Source: Chelatococcus asaccharovorans
GTDB lineage: Bacteria > Pseudomonadota > Alphaproteobacteria > Rhizobiales > Beijerinckiaceae
NCBI RefSeq assembly: GCF_003201475.1
Contig: NZ_QJJK01000004.1
Coordinates: 441,479-505,478 of the forward strand
Direction: 5' to 3'
DNA length: 64,000 nucleotides
The notes below the pieces were generated by a model. It was not told where the DNA came from, searched no databases, and saw only the letters and a list, made by a program, of their open reading frames with translations. The translations under genes were made by a program, and so were the position numbers. Within the stretch, counting starts at the first letter, position 1, and each line of letters opens with the position of its first letter. Below, one piece after another: positions 27,368 to 35,421 of this stretch.

Positions 27368-27873
27368 TGGCCGTCGCCAAGCATTCGCCCGACAGGACCA
27401 CCGCCCGGGCACCAACGGCCGAACATGAGGACAAGCACGTCCAATATGTCACGGCCTGGGTCGCCGACCAGCTCTTCGGCATCCCGATCGCCGATGTTCG
27501 GGACGTGTTCATCATCCAGTCGATGACACCCGTGCCCTTGGCGCCCCCACAGATTCTTGGACTGGTCAACTTGCGCGGACGCGTCGTGACAGCGATCAGC
27601 CTGCGCTGGCAGCTTGGACTGCCCGAGCCCGCCGACCGGCAGCGGATGATTGCGATCGGCATCGAATCGGACGGTGAATCCTACGGCGTGATCGTCGATC
27701 GTATCGGGGAAGTGCTGAATCTCATGCCCGATACCGCGGCTCCGACGCCGTTTCATCTCGACTCGCGCTGGGCCGGCATGTCGGCCGGCGTGCATAGCCT
27801 CGACGATTGCCTTCTCGTTATTCTCAATGTGAGTTCCGTACTTGCCTTCTCCAATGATATCACGGCTCGTTAA
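27367..27873 (+). CDS. cheW: Chemotaxis coupling protein CheW
   Basis: This 168-residue CheW scaffold links receptors to CheA. Family features are QYVTAWVADQLFGIPIADVRDVF, PQILGLVNLRGRVVTAISLRWQLGL and the SYGVIVDRIGEVLNL strand. The ATG at 27367 overlaps the cheA TGA by one base. The N-terminal 25 residues are polar and probably disordered. No receptor gene is in the window, so its partner receptors are elsewhere. Confidence 0.94.
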   Translation: MAVAKHSPDRTTARAPTAEHEDKHVQYVTAWVADQLFGIPIADVRDVFIIQSMTPVPLAPPQILGLVNLRGRVVTAISLRWQLGLPEPADRQRMIAIGIESDGESYGVIVDRIGEVLNLMPDTAAPTPFHLDSRWAGMSAGVHSLDDCLLVILNVSSVLAFSNDITAR

Positions 27874-27900
27874 CGCGAATCGCTTCAAGGGCGCCACATC

Positions 27901-28266
27901 ATGAAGCATTGTCTTATCGTCGATGATTCGGCGGTTATACGGAAAGTGGCGCGTCGCATTCTGGAGGCCCTCGAGTTCCGCATCTCCGAGGCGGAGGATG
28001 GCGCCAAGGCGCTTGCCGTTTGTGAGCGCGATATGCCGGAGGCGGTCCTTCTCGACTGGAACATGCCTGTCATGGACGGCTATGAATTTCTGGGGCATCT
28101 GCGGCGGATGCCGGGCGGCACGCGTCCGAAGGTCGTATTCTGCACAACCGAGAGCAACGTCGAACACATCGCCCGGGCTATGCAGGCCGGCGCCGACGAA
28201 TACATCATGAAGCCGTTCGACAAGGACATCGTCGCCGCGAAGTTCCAAGAGGTAGGGCTTGTCTAA
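27901..28266 (+). CDS. cheY: Response regulator CheY
   Basis: This stand-alone receiver of 121 residues has all active-site residues: acidic pair in CLIVDDSAVIRK, phospho-acceptor Asp52 (LLDWNMPVMDGYEFL), Thr in FCTTES and Lys in YIMKPFDKDI. It is phosphorylated by CheA and would act on a motor switch or another target. It is 28 bases from cheW, so probably in one transcript. Confidence 0.95.
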   Translation: MKHCLIVDDSAVIRKVARRILEALEFRISEAEDGAKALAVCERDMPEAVLLDWNMPVMDGYEFLGHLRRMPGGTRPKVVFCTTESNVEHIARAMQAGADEYIMKPFDKDIVAAKFQEVGLV

Positions 28267-28370
28267 ACGGCCGGAAGGAGGCTAACCCTAAGGCAGGCGC
28301 CACGCGGGGAGGGCTCCAGCGCGTGCGGTGCGCTTCAATTGGCAGCCCGCGGCGCATTGCGGAGGGGGGA

Positions 28371-29453
28371 TTGCCGGCCAGTCAGCGAAAGCCGGAAGGC
28401 GCGGTCCGGGTCATGGTCGTCGGTGCGACGTCGGTGTTCGACGCCGCGGCCGTTGGGCGCATGCGCCAGACGGTGGATGTTGTGGCGGCGTTTCCGACCA
28501 TCAGTGGCGTCCTCGACGACATCGACCGGATCGATCCGGATGTCGTGCTTCTTGATGTGACGAGCGGCACGTTTGACGGCATGGCGGCGCTCCAGCTCAT
28601 CCTGGCCGTGAAGCCCGCCGTCGCCGTGATCGTCATGACGGTCGATACGCCACAAAGCGTGGATCTCAGCCTGCGCTGCCTGTCACGGGGGGCCGCCGCC
28701 GACATCGTCCTGCCGCTCCGGGCGCGAGGGAAGGGGGTGCGGGAAGCGCGTGATACCTTCGTCGATGCGCTTCTTGGAAAGATCAGGGAGGTGGCCACGC
28801 GACCCCATGGGCGCTTGAGCATGGTCATCCCCAATGTGCGGCGCCCCGAGCCAGGCTGTTGTCCGCGATGCATCGTTATCGGCGCCTCGACCGGAGGGCC
28901 GCAGGCACTCGCGGTCGTGATGCGGGACCTTGGTCCGGCGCTCGTGGCCAGCGTGCCGATCATCATTCTCCAGCATATGCCGGCGATCCTGATCGACGGG
29001 CTGGCCAACCAGATTGGCGCGCTCTGCGGCTGCAAGGCGGCCGAGGTGGCCGATGGCGACCAGATCCGCCCCGGCGCGATCTATGTGGCGCCCGGACACC
29101 GGCATCTGCGGTTGCGGAAGGCGGGAGAGACCATCGTGGCCTGGCTCGATGACAGCCCCCCCGTCAATTCCTGCAAGCCTTCGGCTGATCTTCTGCTCGG
29201 GGACGCGGCCGAGGTCTACGGCAGCGCGGTTCTTGCGATCATTCTCACCGGGATGGGCCAAGACGGCCTCGGCGGGGCAACCGCCTTGTCGGCGGCCGGG
29301 GCTCCCATCCTGGTGCAGGATGAAGCGACGAGCACCGTATGGGGCATGCCGGGCAGCGTGGCCAGGGCGGGTCTTGCCTCCGCGGTCGTCCCGCTCGACC
29401 GGATCGCGGCGGTCGCGCGCGGGTATTGGCCGGATGTCATGCCCAATGACTGA
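28371..29453 (+). CDS. cheB: Chemotaxis methylesterase CheB with degenerate receiver domain
   Basis: This CheB removes methyl groups from receptors. The C-terminal methylesterase domain (about 165-350) has the triad regions IGASTGGPQAL (Ser), LQHMP (His) and TGMGQDGLGG (Asp), so it looks active. The receiver half is odd: the acidic pair of VVDDS is replaced in VRVMVVGATSVFD, and the usual KP near its end is also missing, although VVLLDVTSGTFDG keeps an Asp. Phosphorylation control is therefore probably lost. The TTG at 28371 is preferred because GGAGG lies just before it; a GTG at 28323 would add 16 residues. The stop overlaps cheR. Confidence 0.87.
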   Translation: MPASQRKPEGAVRVMVVGATSVFDAAAVGRMRQTVDVVAAFPTISGVLDDIDRIDPDVVLLDVTSGTFDGMAALQLILAVKPAVAVIVMTVDTPQSVDLSLRCLSRGAAADIVLPLRARGKGVREARDTFVDALLGKIREVATRPHGRLSMVIPNVRRPEPGCCPRCIVIGASTGGPQALAVVMRDLGPALVASVPIIILQHMPAILIDGLANQIGALCGCKAAEVADGDQIRPGAIYVAPGHRHLRLRKAGETIVAWLDDSPPVNSCKPSADLLLGDAAEVYGSAVLAIILTGMGQDGLGGATALSAAGAPILVQDEATSTVWGMPGSVARAGLASAVVPLDRIAAVARGYWPDVMPND

Positions 29454-30297
29454 AACAGACCATCGGTTTCTCAGCGCCTTCCTGCGGGCGCGGTCGGGCC
29501 TCGCCTTGAACAGCGACGGCCTTTACCTTGTCGAGAGCCGCCTTCCCGCAGTTTGCAGGCGCTTCGGACTGAGCGATCCGGGGGAACTCATCGCTATCCT
29601 GCGCAGTGGCGCCGTTCCCGAGATCGAGGCCGCGGTGGTCGAGGCGATGGTGACGCAGGAGACGTTCTTCTTCCGTGACAAGGCCATCTTTGCCCAGATC
29701 CAGGACATCGCGCTACCGCGGCTTCTCGAGGCGCGCGCGGCCAGCCGGCGCCTGCGAATCTGGTCGGCGGCCGCATCCACCGGCCAGGAGGCCTACTCGA
29801 TCGCCATGATACTCGCCGGCATGGCGCCGAGCCTTGCCGGCTGGACGGTGGACATTCTTTCCACGGATCTGTCGGACGTCGCGCTGGAGCGGGGGCGCCT
29901 CGGGCTCTACACGCATTTCGAGGTGCAGCGCGGCTTGCCTATCCAATTGCTGCTCACGCATTTCACCCAGGCGGGCGACCTGTGGCAGATCAGCGCCGCG
30001 TTGAGGAGGATGGTCAGTTTCGCGCGCGTCAACCTGATGGATGATTTCAGCGGGCTCGGGATATTTGATCTCATCCTCTGCCGCAACGTCCTGATATATT
30101 TCGATGATGAAACCAAGCGCGACGTGCTCGAGCGTGTGGCCGCGCGGCTCGCCCATGATGGCAGGCTTATCCTTGGCGGGGTGGAAACACCCGTGGGCCT
30201 CACGGAGACAGTCGTGGCCTGTCCTGATTTCAAGGGAGCCTACAGCCACGTTGGCTGCAATCGTATCTCACGGTGTGATCGGGACAGCCCAAAATAA
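29446..30297 (+). CDS. cheR: Chemotaxis protein methyltransferase CheR
   Basis: This 283-residue CheR methylates receptor glutamates using SAM. The N-terminal helical domain is followed by the SAM-binding RLRIWSAAASTGQEAYSIAMIL and by FDLILCRNVLIYFDDETK, both diagnostic. The ATG at 29446 (MTETDHRFLSAFLRA) overlaps the cheB end by 8 bases; the much longer open frame upstream is a shadow of cheB. It is the last gene of the che operon. Confidence 0.94.
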   Translation: MTETDHRFLSAFLRARSGLALNSDGLYLVESRLPAVCRRFGLSDPGELIAILRSGAVPEIEAAVVEAMVTQETFFFRDKAIFAQIQDIALPRLLEARAASRRLRIWSAAASTGQEAYSIAMILAGMAPSLAGWTVDILSTDLSDVALERGRLGLYTHFEVQRGLPIQLLLTHFTQAGDLWQISAALRRMVSFARVNLMDDFSGLGIFDLILCRNVLIYFDDETKRDVLERVAARLAHDGRLILGGVETPVGLTETVVACPDFKGAYSHVGCNRISRCDRDSPK

Positions 30298-30320
30298 AAA
30301 GCCCCGCCGGAGGCGGGGCT
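30291..30320 (-). terminator. Intrinsic terminator downstream of ctrA
   Basis: The 9-bp perfect stem agccccgcc / ggcggggct with a 3-base loop is followed, on the minus strand, by a T-rich tract (aaaataaaaa on the plus strand, 30291-30300). It is about 180 bases beyond the ctrA stop and directly at the cheR stop. It has the T tract only for minus-strand transcripts. Confidence 0.8.
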
Positions 30321-30498
30321 GGACAAGGGTATGACGCGTACAAGGCCGGAATTTCACACGACCGCGCGCAACACGGCGACCACGCCTCGGCAGGCTGCCG
30401 AACATGATATCGCTGATCCGTCGTGCTTTCCGAAAATTTTGGGATCGATCGACAAGAGATCCAAGGACAGACCGAGGCATTCGGGACGAATGCCTCAA

Positions 30499-31200
30499 TC
30501 ACACCGCAAGGCGCTCTTCGACCTCGTTGGGTTCGCGCAAGACATAGCCGCGTCCCCAGACGGTTTCGATGTAGTTCTTGCCGCTCGACGCGTTTGCCAG
30601 CTTCTTGCGGAGCTTGCAAATGAACACGTCGATGATCTTAAGCTCCGGCTCGTCCATGCCGCCGTAGAGATGATTGAGGAACATCTCCTTGGTGAGCGTG
30701 GTCCCCTTGCGAAGGCTGAGCAGCTCGAGCATCTGGTACTCTTTGCCGGTCAGGTGAACACGGTTCTGACCCACCTCGACGGTTTTGGTGTCCAGGTTGA
30801 CCACCAGGTCACCCGTATTGATGACCGACTGGGCATGCCCTTTCGAACGCCGGACGATCGCGTGGATACGCGCAACGAGCTCGTCCTTATGGAAAGGCTT
30901 GGTCAGATAGTCGTCGGCTCCAAAGCCGAGACCCTTCACCTTGTCCTCGATGCCTGCAAGACCCGACAGGATGAGGATCGGCGTTTTGACTTTCGCGACA
31001 CGCAGGCTGCGCAGGACCTCGTAGCCCGACATGTCGGGCAGGTTGAGATCCAGAAGGATGATATCATAGTCATACAGCTTGCCGAGATCGACGCCTTCTT
31101 CGCCGAGATCGGTCGTATAGACGTTAAAATTTTCAGACTTGAGCATCAACTCAATGCTCTGCGCCGTAGCGCTGTCATCTTCGATAAGCAGTACGCGCAT
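30499..31200 (-). CDS. ctrA: Cell-cycle master response regulator CtrA
   Basis: This 233-residue OmpR-family regulator is nearly identical in pattern to CtrA. The receiver has [20 protein letters not shown], phospho-acceptor Asp51 ([15 protein letters not shown]) and KPFHKDEL. The winged helix has [32 protein letters not shown] and [10 protein letters not shown]. CtrA activates flagellar, division and chemotaxis genes and silences the replication origin. It is phosphorylated through ChpT, encoded 6 kb away. Two GANTC methylation sites lie upstream at 31308 and 31464, as expected if CcrM/GcrA control it. Confidence 0.97.
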   Translation of the reverse strand: MRVLLIEDDSATAQSIELMLKSENFNVYTTDLGEEGVDLGKLYDYDIILLDLNLPDMSGYEVLRSLRVAKVKTPILILSGLAGIEDKVKGLGFGADDYLTKPFHKDELVARIHAIVRRSKGHAQSVINTGDLVVNLDTKTVEVGQNRVHLTGKEYQMLELLSLRKGTTLTKEMFLNHLYGGMDEPELKIIDVFICKLRKKLANASSGKNYIETVWGRGYVLREPNEVEERLAV

Positions 31201-31897
31201 TGTCAGATCCCCAACCTCGCTCCACCGGCCTCACCGGCCAAGTCCCGATGCGTTAACGCAGCTCCCGGAACAGGGCGGAGTGCACGCCCAATCTCCCACT
31301 TTAATCCGACTCGCGACGCTACTCGTAAATGGATAACAAAACCTAATTCCATCGCGCAAGCACCATCAGCCGAAACTTCCATTAACCAATGCAGAACGTT
31401 GATGTTGAGCTCGTTTTGGGGCTGCATCGGGTTCGCGCCATGGTTGAAGAAATTGGACTAAGTGACTCAAGCGGTTCGCTCATCATACCGCTTCACGGCA
31501 TCTCGAACGCTGAGAATACTCTTAACGATGCAGGTAAATGAAAGGTTGACGACAGGGCAAGAAAAGTGAACACGAGCTAATCGAGGCAAAAAAATTGGGG
31601 ACCGACCCCTGACCATAGCGCGATGCCCGGGATTGATGGAAGCTGAGGCGACGCGCTTGCACGGCGGTGTGCTCCTCCTACAACGGCTGTCGCGCACGGG
31701 AGCCGGGGACCACGGGTTGGACGCCCACGCCGGCGGTTATTTTCGAATCTCAGGCACTTGGCGGCAAGGAAAGCGCGCTGCCGGGTTCTGAGGTAACATT
31801 CAATCAACTTCCTTGAGTAATGCTGATGGTTGCCACTCTCGGTGCGCTGGGGCGCGCCGCGGGTGCATGGTATGCGTGTTCAAGGAGTCTTTCGGCA
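31201..31897. other. ctrA-fliJ intergenic region without a gene
   Basis: These 700 bases contain the ctrA promoter region with GANTC sites at 31308-31312 and 31464-31468, but no confident gene. In many relatives fliI lies here, just upstream of fliJ; no fliI remnant is recognised. Small frames in both directions have irregular composition. Confidence 0.65.
31308..31312. promoter_or_regulatory. GANTC site upstream of ctrA
   Basis: GACTC about 110 bases upstream of the ctrA start. GANTC is the CcrM methylation target in alphaproteobacteria, and its methylation state controls ctrA in Caulobacter. A further GACTC is at 31464-31468. Regulation is inferred. Confidence 0.4.
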
Positions 31898-32314
31898 ATG
31901 AAACCGCGGGAAAGCCTGGTGCGCCTCAAGCGCTTCCAAGTCGATGAAAAGCGTCGGCGCGTCACGCAGATCGAGATGATGATCGCCGAATTTACGCGCG
32001 TCGCATCTGATCTCGACCGCGAGATCGCGAGCGAGGAGAACCGGGCGGGGATCACCGACCAGAGCCACTTCGCCTATCCGACCTACGCGAAGGCCGCCGC
32101 TCAGCGCCGTGACAATCTTCGTCGCTCCGCAGACGAGTTGCTTGAGCAGCTCAGCGAAGCAAAATCCGACATGGACGCTGCGGCGGCTGATCTCACCAAA
32201 GCGGAGCAGCTGGAGGACCGCGAACAGGTCCGGTTTCGCCCTGCAGAACCATCGCGCGATCAAGCGCTCTTTGAAGCGAAAACGTTCACGGCGAGCTCGA
32301 CCGTCAGCTTCTGA
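31898..32314 (+). CDS. fliJ: FliJ-like flagellar export chaperone
   Basis: This 138-residue coiled-coil protein has the alphaproteobacterial FliJ pattern: MKPRESLVRLKRFQVDEKRRRVTQIE, HFAYPTYAKAAAQRRDNL and a long helical remainder. FliJ binds the FliI ATPase and FlhA in the flagellar type III export gate. The ATG at 31898 follows an AAGGAG site. The usual upstream fliI is absent, so this is an orphan. The last 20 residues (FEAKTFTASSTVSF) look divergent. An upstream extension from 31820 is not family-like. Confidence 0.8.
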   Translation: MKPRESLVRLKRFQVDEKRRRVTQIEMMIAEFTRVASDLDREIASEENRAGITDQSHFAYPTYAKAAAQRRDNLRRSADELLEQLSEAKSDMDAAAADLTKAEQLEDREQVRFRPAEPSRDQALFEAKTFTASSTVSF

Positions 32315-32571
32315 TCCTGACTGACGTTCTGGCACAGATCGCCATCGAGCGGCCTGTGTTCCGGGCGGCTGCGCCGCAGGTTCAGATCCAGCAGACCATC
32401 CGCTACGGGGTGGTCGGATCCGGACGACGATCCGTCGGCGCGGAGTGAACGGCCACATTGGCACGCAATGCTGATTTCTTTTTTGAAGGCTGCGGCGTAA
32501 GAACCGCTTGCGGGGGCGCATCGGCTCGGGCACAGATGCCAGGATATGTGCGGCGTTGGGCATGGAATGAC

Positions 32572-33585
32572 ATGACAGCACCGGCTGACGCAGGGGACAG
32601 AAAGCTGGCATCTCGTTCCATGAAGAAGACGCTTGAGTATGTCTGGCCGGTGATCGGCCTGCTGGCGGTCGTGTTTTCGTTTTGGCTCCTCTACCGGGAG
32701 TTGAAGGACATCTCGGCCAGCGAGGTCATGGCGAGCGTCGCGGCGATTCCGTTCCATCGCTGGGCCCTCGCGGTGATGGCAACCTTCTTGGCTTACGGCG
32801 CGCTCGCCTGGTACGATCGGATTGCCTTGCTGCATCTCGGGCGCAAGCTGTCGTGGCTTGTGATCTCCCTCGTTTCCTTCACCACCTACGCCCTTTCGCA
32901 CAATATTGGCGCCTCGGTGCTTTCCGGAGCCATGGTGCGCTTCCGCGCCTATGGCACGATGGGGCTGTCCGTCGCCGAGATCGGCGTACTCGTCGCGCTC
33001 TGCTCCTTCACCTTCGTGCTCGGCACGGTTCTGCTCGGCGGCCTCGTCCTCGTGGGGGAGCCGGACGTGGTGCTCAGGCTGTTCGATGTGCCGGTCTGGA
33101 CCGCGCGCCTGATCGGCGTCGGCATGCTCGTGCTGGTGGCCCTCTATGTGCTCGGATCGTGGAAGGAGTTCAAGCCGGTCAAGATCGGCCAGTTCTCGAT
33201 CTATTATCCGCGCCTCAAGATCACGATGCGCCAGTTGTTCGCGGCCCCGCTCGAGCTGATCGGCGCGGCCGGCATCATCTATTTCGCCCTGCCGGAGGCC
33301 GGCAATCCCGGGTTCTTCATCGTCCTGGGCGTCTTTCTGGCCTCGTTCTCCGCCGCACTCATCTCGCATGCACCTGGCGGGCTCGGCGTGTTGGAGTTCG
33401 TCTTCATCAGTGCGATGCCCGAGATGAACCAGACGGATGTGCTGGCGGCCCTTCTTGTGTTCCGCTTGCTTTATCTCCTCGTGCCCCTGGCATTCTCGAC
33501 GGTGGTGGTGATCCTCTTCGAGCGGTCGCGGCTGGCGAAAACAATCCAGGATCGTTTGGCGCGCAGTCCTGTCGACCGGGCTTGA
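32572..33585 (+). CDS. Lysylphosphatidylglycerol synthase/flippase-like integral membrane protein (UPF0104, COG0392)
   Basis: This polytopic membrane protein of about 337 residues has roughly eight hydrophobic segments. It matches the transmembrane flippase half of MprF-like proteins: SHNIGASVLSGAMVRFRAYGTMGLS, the SHAPGGLGVLEFVFI motif and a final LLYLLVPLAFSTVVVILFE helix. There is no lysyl transferase domain. A frame continues upstream to 32458 without family-like sequence; the ATG at 32572 is a best guess, and one at 32620 is also possible. The substrate is unknown. It lies 10 bases from the next gene, suggesting a two-gene operon. Confidence 0.78.
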   Translation: MTAPADAGDRKLASRSMKKTLEYVWPVIGLLAVVFSFWLLYRELKDISASEVMASVAAIPFHRWALAVMATFLAYGALAWYDRIALLHLGRKLSWLVISLVSFTTYALSHNIGASVLSGAMVRFRAYGTMGLSVAEIGVLVALCSFTFVLGTVLLGGLVLVGEPDVVLRLFDVPVWTARLIGVGMLVLVALYVLGSWKEFKPVKIGQFSIYYPRLKITMRQLFAAPLELIGAAGIIYFALPEAGNPGFFIVLGVFLASFSAALISHAPGGLGVLEFVFISAMPEMNQTDVLAALLVFRLLYLLVPLAFSTVVVILFERSRLAKTIQDRLARSPVDRA

Positions 33586-33594
33586 TCGATCACC

Positions 33595-34422
33595 GTGCGC
33601 GCGCAATTCCGGCGCTTCGGGCTCGGCTTTTTGACCCTGACGGGGGTGGCGCGCAGGGGGTATTTCATCCCTTATCGCTATGCGCGGCCGGCGCGTCTTG
33701 AGGGTTATGCCGCGCTTGAGCCGCTTTTCACGGCGGCGGCGGGGCAATTCGAGGTCGTGCTGCGCGACATCGAGCGCCATGCTGCGGCACTCGCTGCCAT
33801 TCCCGCCGAAGGCGAGGGCCTGCGTTGGCGGCAGATGTGGTTCCCGCGCCTCGATGCCGCGGCGGCCTATGCGCTCGTGCTGAGCCTCAAACCGGCGCGG
33901 ATCATCGAGATCGGTTCGGGGCATTCGACGCGTTTCCTGGCGCGCGCGGTCGGCGACGGTGGCTTGCCGACGCGGATCACTGCCATCGACCCCGCACCGC
34001 GGGCGAGCATCAGGGCCTTGCCGATCCTCCATCGTCCGCGCGTGGTGGAGGAGGTCGATCCGAGCGAGATCACCGGCCTTGAAGCCGGCGACATTCTCTT
34101 CATCGATTCCAGCCACGTGGCCATGCCGGGGGGCGATGTCGACCGCCTGGTCATGGATATCCTGCCGCGCCTCGCCTCCGGCGTCATCGTGCATATCCAC
34201 GACATCCTGCTGCCGGATGCCTATCCGGCGGAATGGGCCTGGCGCGGCTACAACGAGCAACTTGTTGTGGGGGCCCTGATGCAGGGCGGGGGGTATGAAC
34301 TGCTGTTCGCGAGCCACTATGTGGCAACGCGTATGGCGGCGCGCTTGGGTGAGGGTGTCATTGCGCGCCTGCCGCTACAACAGGGAGCCCGCGAGACCAG
34401 CCTCTGGCTGCGCAAGAGGTAG
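33595..34422 (+). CDS. Class I SAM-dependent methyltransferase
   Basis: This 275-residue protein carries a SAM-binding motif (ARIIEIGSGHSTRFLARAV), a second strand ITAIDPAPRASI and a FIDSSHVAMPGGDVDRL segment with the acidic and histidine residues of the Methyltransf_24-like group. IHDILLPDAYPAEWA is typical of the same group. The start is GTG at 33595. It follows the flippase-like gene closely, so both may act on a lipid or surface glycan. The acceptor cannot be read from the sequence. Confidence 0.78.
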   Translation: MRAQFRRFGLGFLTLTGVARRGYFIPYRYARPARLEGYAALEPLFTAAAGQFEVVLRDIERHAAALAAIPAEGEGLRWRQMWFPRLDAAAAYALVLSLKPARIIEIGSGHSTRFLARAVGDGGLPTRITAIDPAPRASIRALPILHRPRVVEEVDPSEITGLEAGDILFIDSSHVAMPGGDVDRLVMDILPRLASGVIVHIHDILLPDAYPAEWAWRGYNEQLVVGALMQGGGYELLFASHYVATRMAARLGEGVIARLPLQQGARETSLWLRKR

Positions 34423-34474
34423 CCGGACGAGGGTCGGCGCCTTCGGCGTTCGGCGGAACTTTCGGACATGCGCC

Positions 34475-34768
34475 TCAGCGCGGGCCGGGTGCGGGAATAG
34501 CCATTCCGGCTGCGCTATAGCTTGTCAGCTTGTTGTGCAGGCTGCGCAGCGAAATCCCGAGGATCTTGGCAGCCGAGGTGCGGTTGCCACCGCAGTGGTT
34601 CAGCGTGGCGAGGATCAGCCCTCGTTCGACCTCGGCGACCGTGGCGCCGACGAAAGGATGGTCCGCGTGCCGGCCCGCACGAGCCGGTTCGGACGGTGTT
34701 ACGCTCAATCGGCCGTGGCTTGCGGCCGCGCCCCATGATGACCCCACTGACGCCAATGGCACCGACAC
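34475..34768 (-). CDS. Fis/FlbD-type helix-turn-helix protein lacking receiver and AAA domains
   Basis: This 97-residue protein ends in a Fis-type HTH as found at the C-terminus of NtrC/FlbD regulators: TVAEVERGLILATLNHCGGNRTSAAKILGISLRSLHNKLTSYSAAG. The first 40 residues are low-complexity, and the start (GTG at 34768) is uncertain. There is no AAA or receiver domain. Short HTH-only relatives of FlbD exist in Hyphomicrobiales. A CtrA-box-like site lies 52 bases upstream. A role in flagellar gene control is inference. Confidence 0.7.
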   Translation of the reverse strand: MSVPLASVGSSWGAAASHGRLSVTPSEPARAGRHADHPFVGATVAEVERGLILATLNHCGGNRTSAAKILGISLRSLHNKLTSYSAAGMAIPAPGPR

Positions 34769-34819
34769 ACTCCCGTCACGCTCTCGTTCACATCGAGCGA
34801 TGACAATCGACGGTCATGG

Positions 34820-34834
34820 TTAGGGTTTGGTTAA
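34820..34834. promoter_or_regulatory. CtrA-box-like site upstream of the FlbD-like gene
   Basis: TTAG-N7-TTAA matches the CtrA consensus TTAA-N7-TTAA at seven of eight positions. It ends 52 bases upstream of the FlbD-like start, a suitable distance for activation. A related TTAA-N7-CTAA site precedes sciP. Confidence 0.55.
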
Positions 34835-34852
34835 CAGGGCCAGACCCGGCTA

Positions 34853-34965
34853 CCCCTAGAGCAAATCCGGCTTCAATGGAATCATCTGATACAATTTAAG
34901 CCGTTGAATTTAATAGTTAATTTTTGATCAACCCAAGTCCGCAAAAGACGGACTTGCTCTAGGGG
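34853..34965. repeat. 113-bp MITE-like element with 17-bp inverted ends
   Basis: The ends cccctagagcaaatccg and cggacttgctctagggg are inverted with one mismatch in 17. The interior is AT-rich with an inner stem aagtccg / cggactt next to the right end. There is no coding capacity. It has the shape of a non-autonomous transposon-derived repeat. Confidence 0.75.
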
Positions 34966-35145
34966 AAGCGCGCGGGCCGAAGGTCGACCGCGCCGCGGCC
35001 TGACCCGGCGCGGTCGATATTTTCCTGCTCTGCACCGCGGGGAGTTCCTTGCGGTGCGGTGAGCCATCCGGTAGCTTCAGATATGCGAATCGCTTGGGTG
35101 GTTCGCTGGCTCTTTCCGAGACGATGGCAGGGGAAGAGGGCCGTT

Positions 35146-35421
35146 CTATTGGCGATAATGCTGGATGCGCGTGGTCCGCAAGCCGGCCAAGCCATGGCGA
35201 TCGATGGATTCCTGCCAGCCCAGGAATTCCTCGACAGTCAGCGTATAACGCTGGCACGCTTCATCGAGGCTGAGGAGTCCGCCTCGCACAGCAGCGACGA
35301 CTTCGGCTTTGCGACGGATGACCCATCGCTTCGTATTCGAAGGCGGGAGATCCGCGATCGTCAAAGGACTGCCATCGGGCCCGATGACGTATTTCACCCT
35401 CGGGCGGTGGGGTTCGGTCAT
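35146..35421 (-). CDS. sciP: CtrA inhibitor SciP (DUF1153 family)
   Basis: This 91-residue protein matches SciP, which binds CtrA and blocks its activation of target promoters in Caulobacter. The pattern is VKYVIGPDGSPLTIADLPPSNTKRWVIRRKAEVV, then GGLLSLDEACQRYTLTVEEFLGWQ and GLAGLRTTRIQHYRQ. It starts at ATG 35421. A CtrA-box-like site lies 57 bases upstream, in keeping with its known CtrA dependence in Caulobacter. With ctrA and chpT it completes a cell-cycle set in this 11 kb. Confidence 0.94.
   Translation of the reverse strand: MTEPHRPRVKYVIGPDGSPLTIADLPPSNTKRWVIRRKAEVVAAVRGGLLSLDEACQRYTLTVEEFLGWQESIDRHGLAGLRTTRIQHYRQ

Larger units (their letters stand above)
34769..35145. other. Intergenic region with CtrA-box-like site and MITE-like repeat
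   Basis: No gene is supported. It contains the CtrA-box-like site at 34820-34834 before the FlbD-like gene and the 113-bp inverted-end repeat at 34853-34965. The rest (34970-35145) is the downstream flank of sciP. Confidence 0.65.

Noticed and set aside
28323..28370. GTG start for cheB
   Set aside because: A TTG at 28371 has a GGAGG site immediately before it, while the upstream 16 codons are not family-like.
29014..29445. Long N-terminal extension of cheR
   Set aside because: It is the shifted frame of cheB; the CheR family begins at 29446.
32260..34317. 685-codon minus-strand frame opposite the flippase-like and methyltransferase genes
   Set aside because: Spans two real genes in antisense and is rich in R, H, D and E without motifs.
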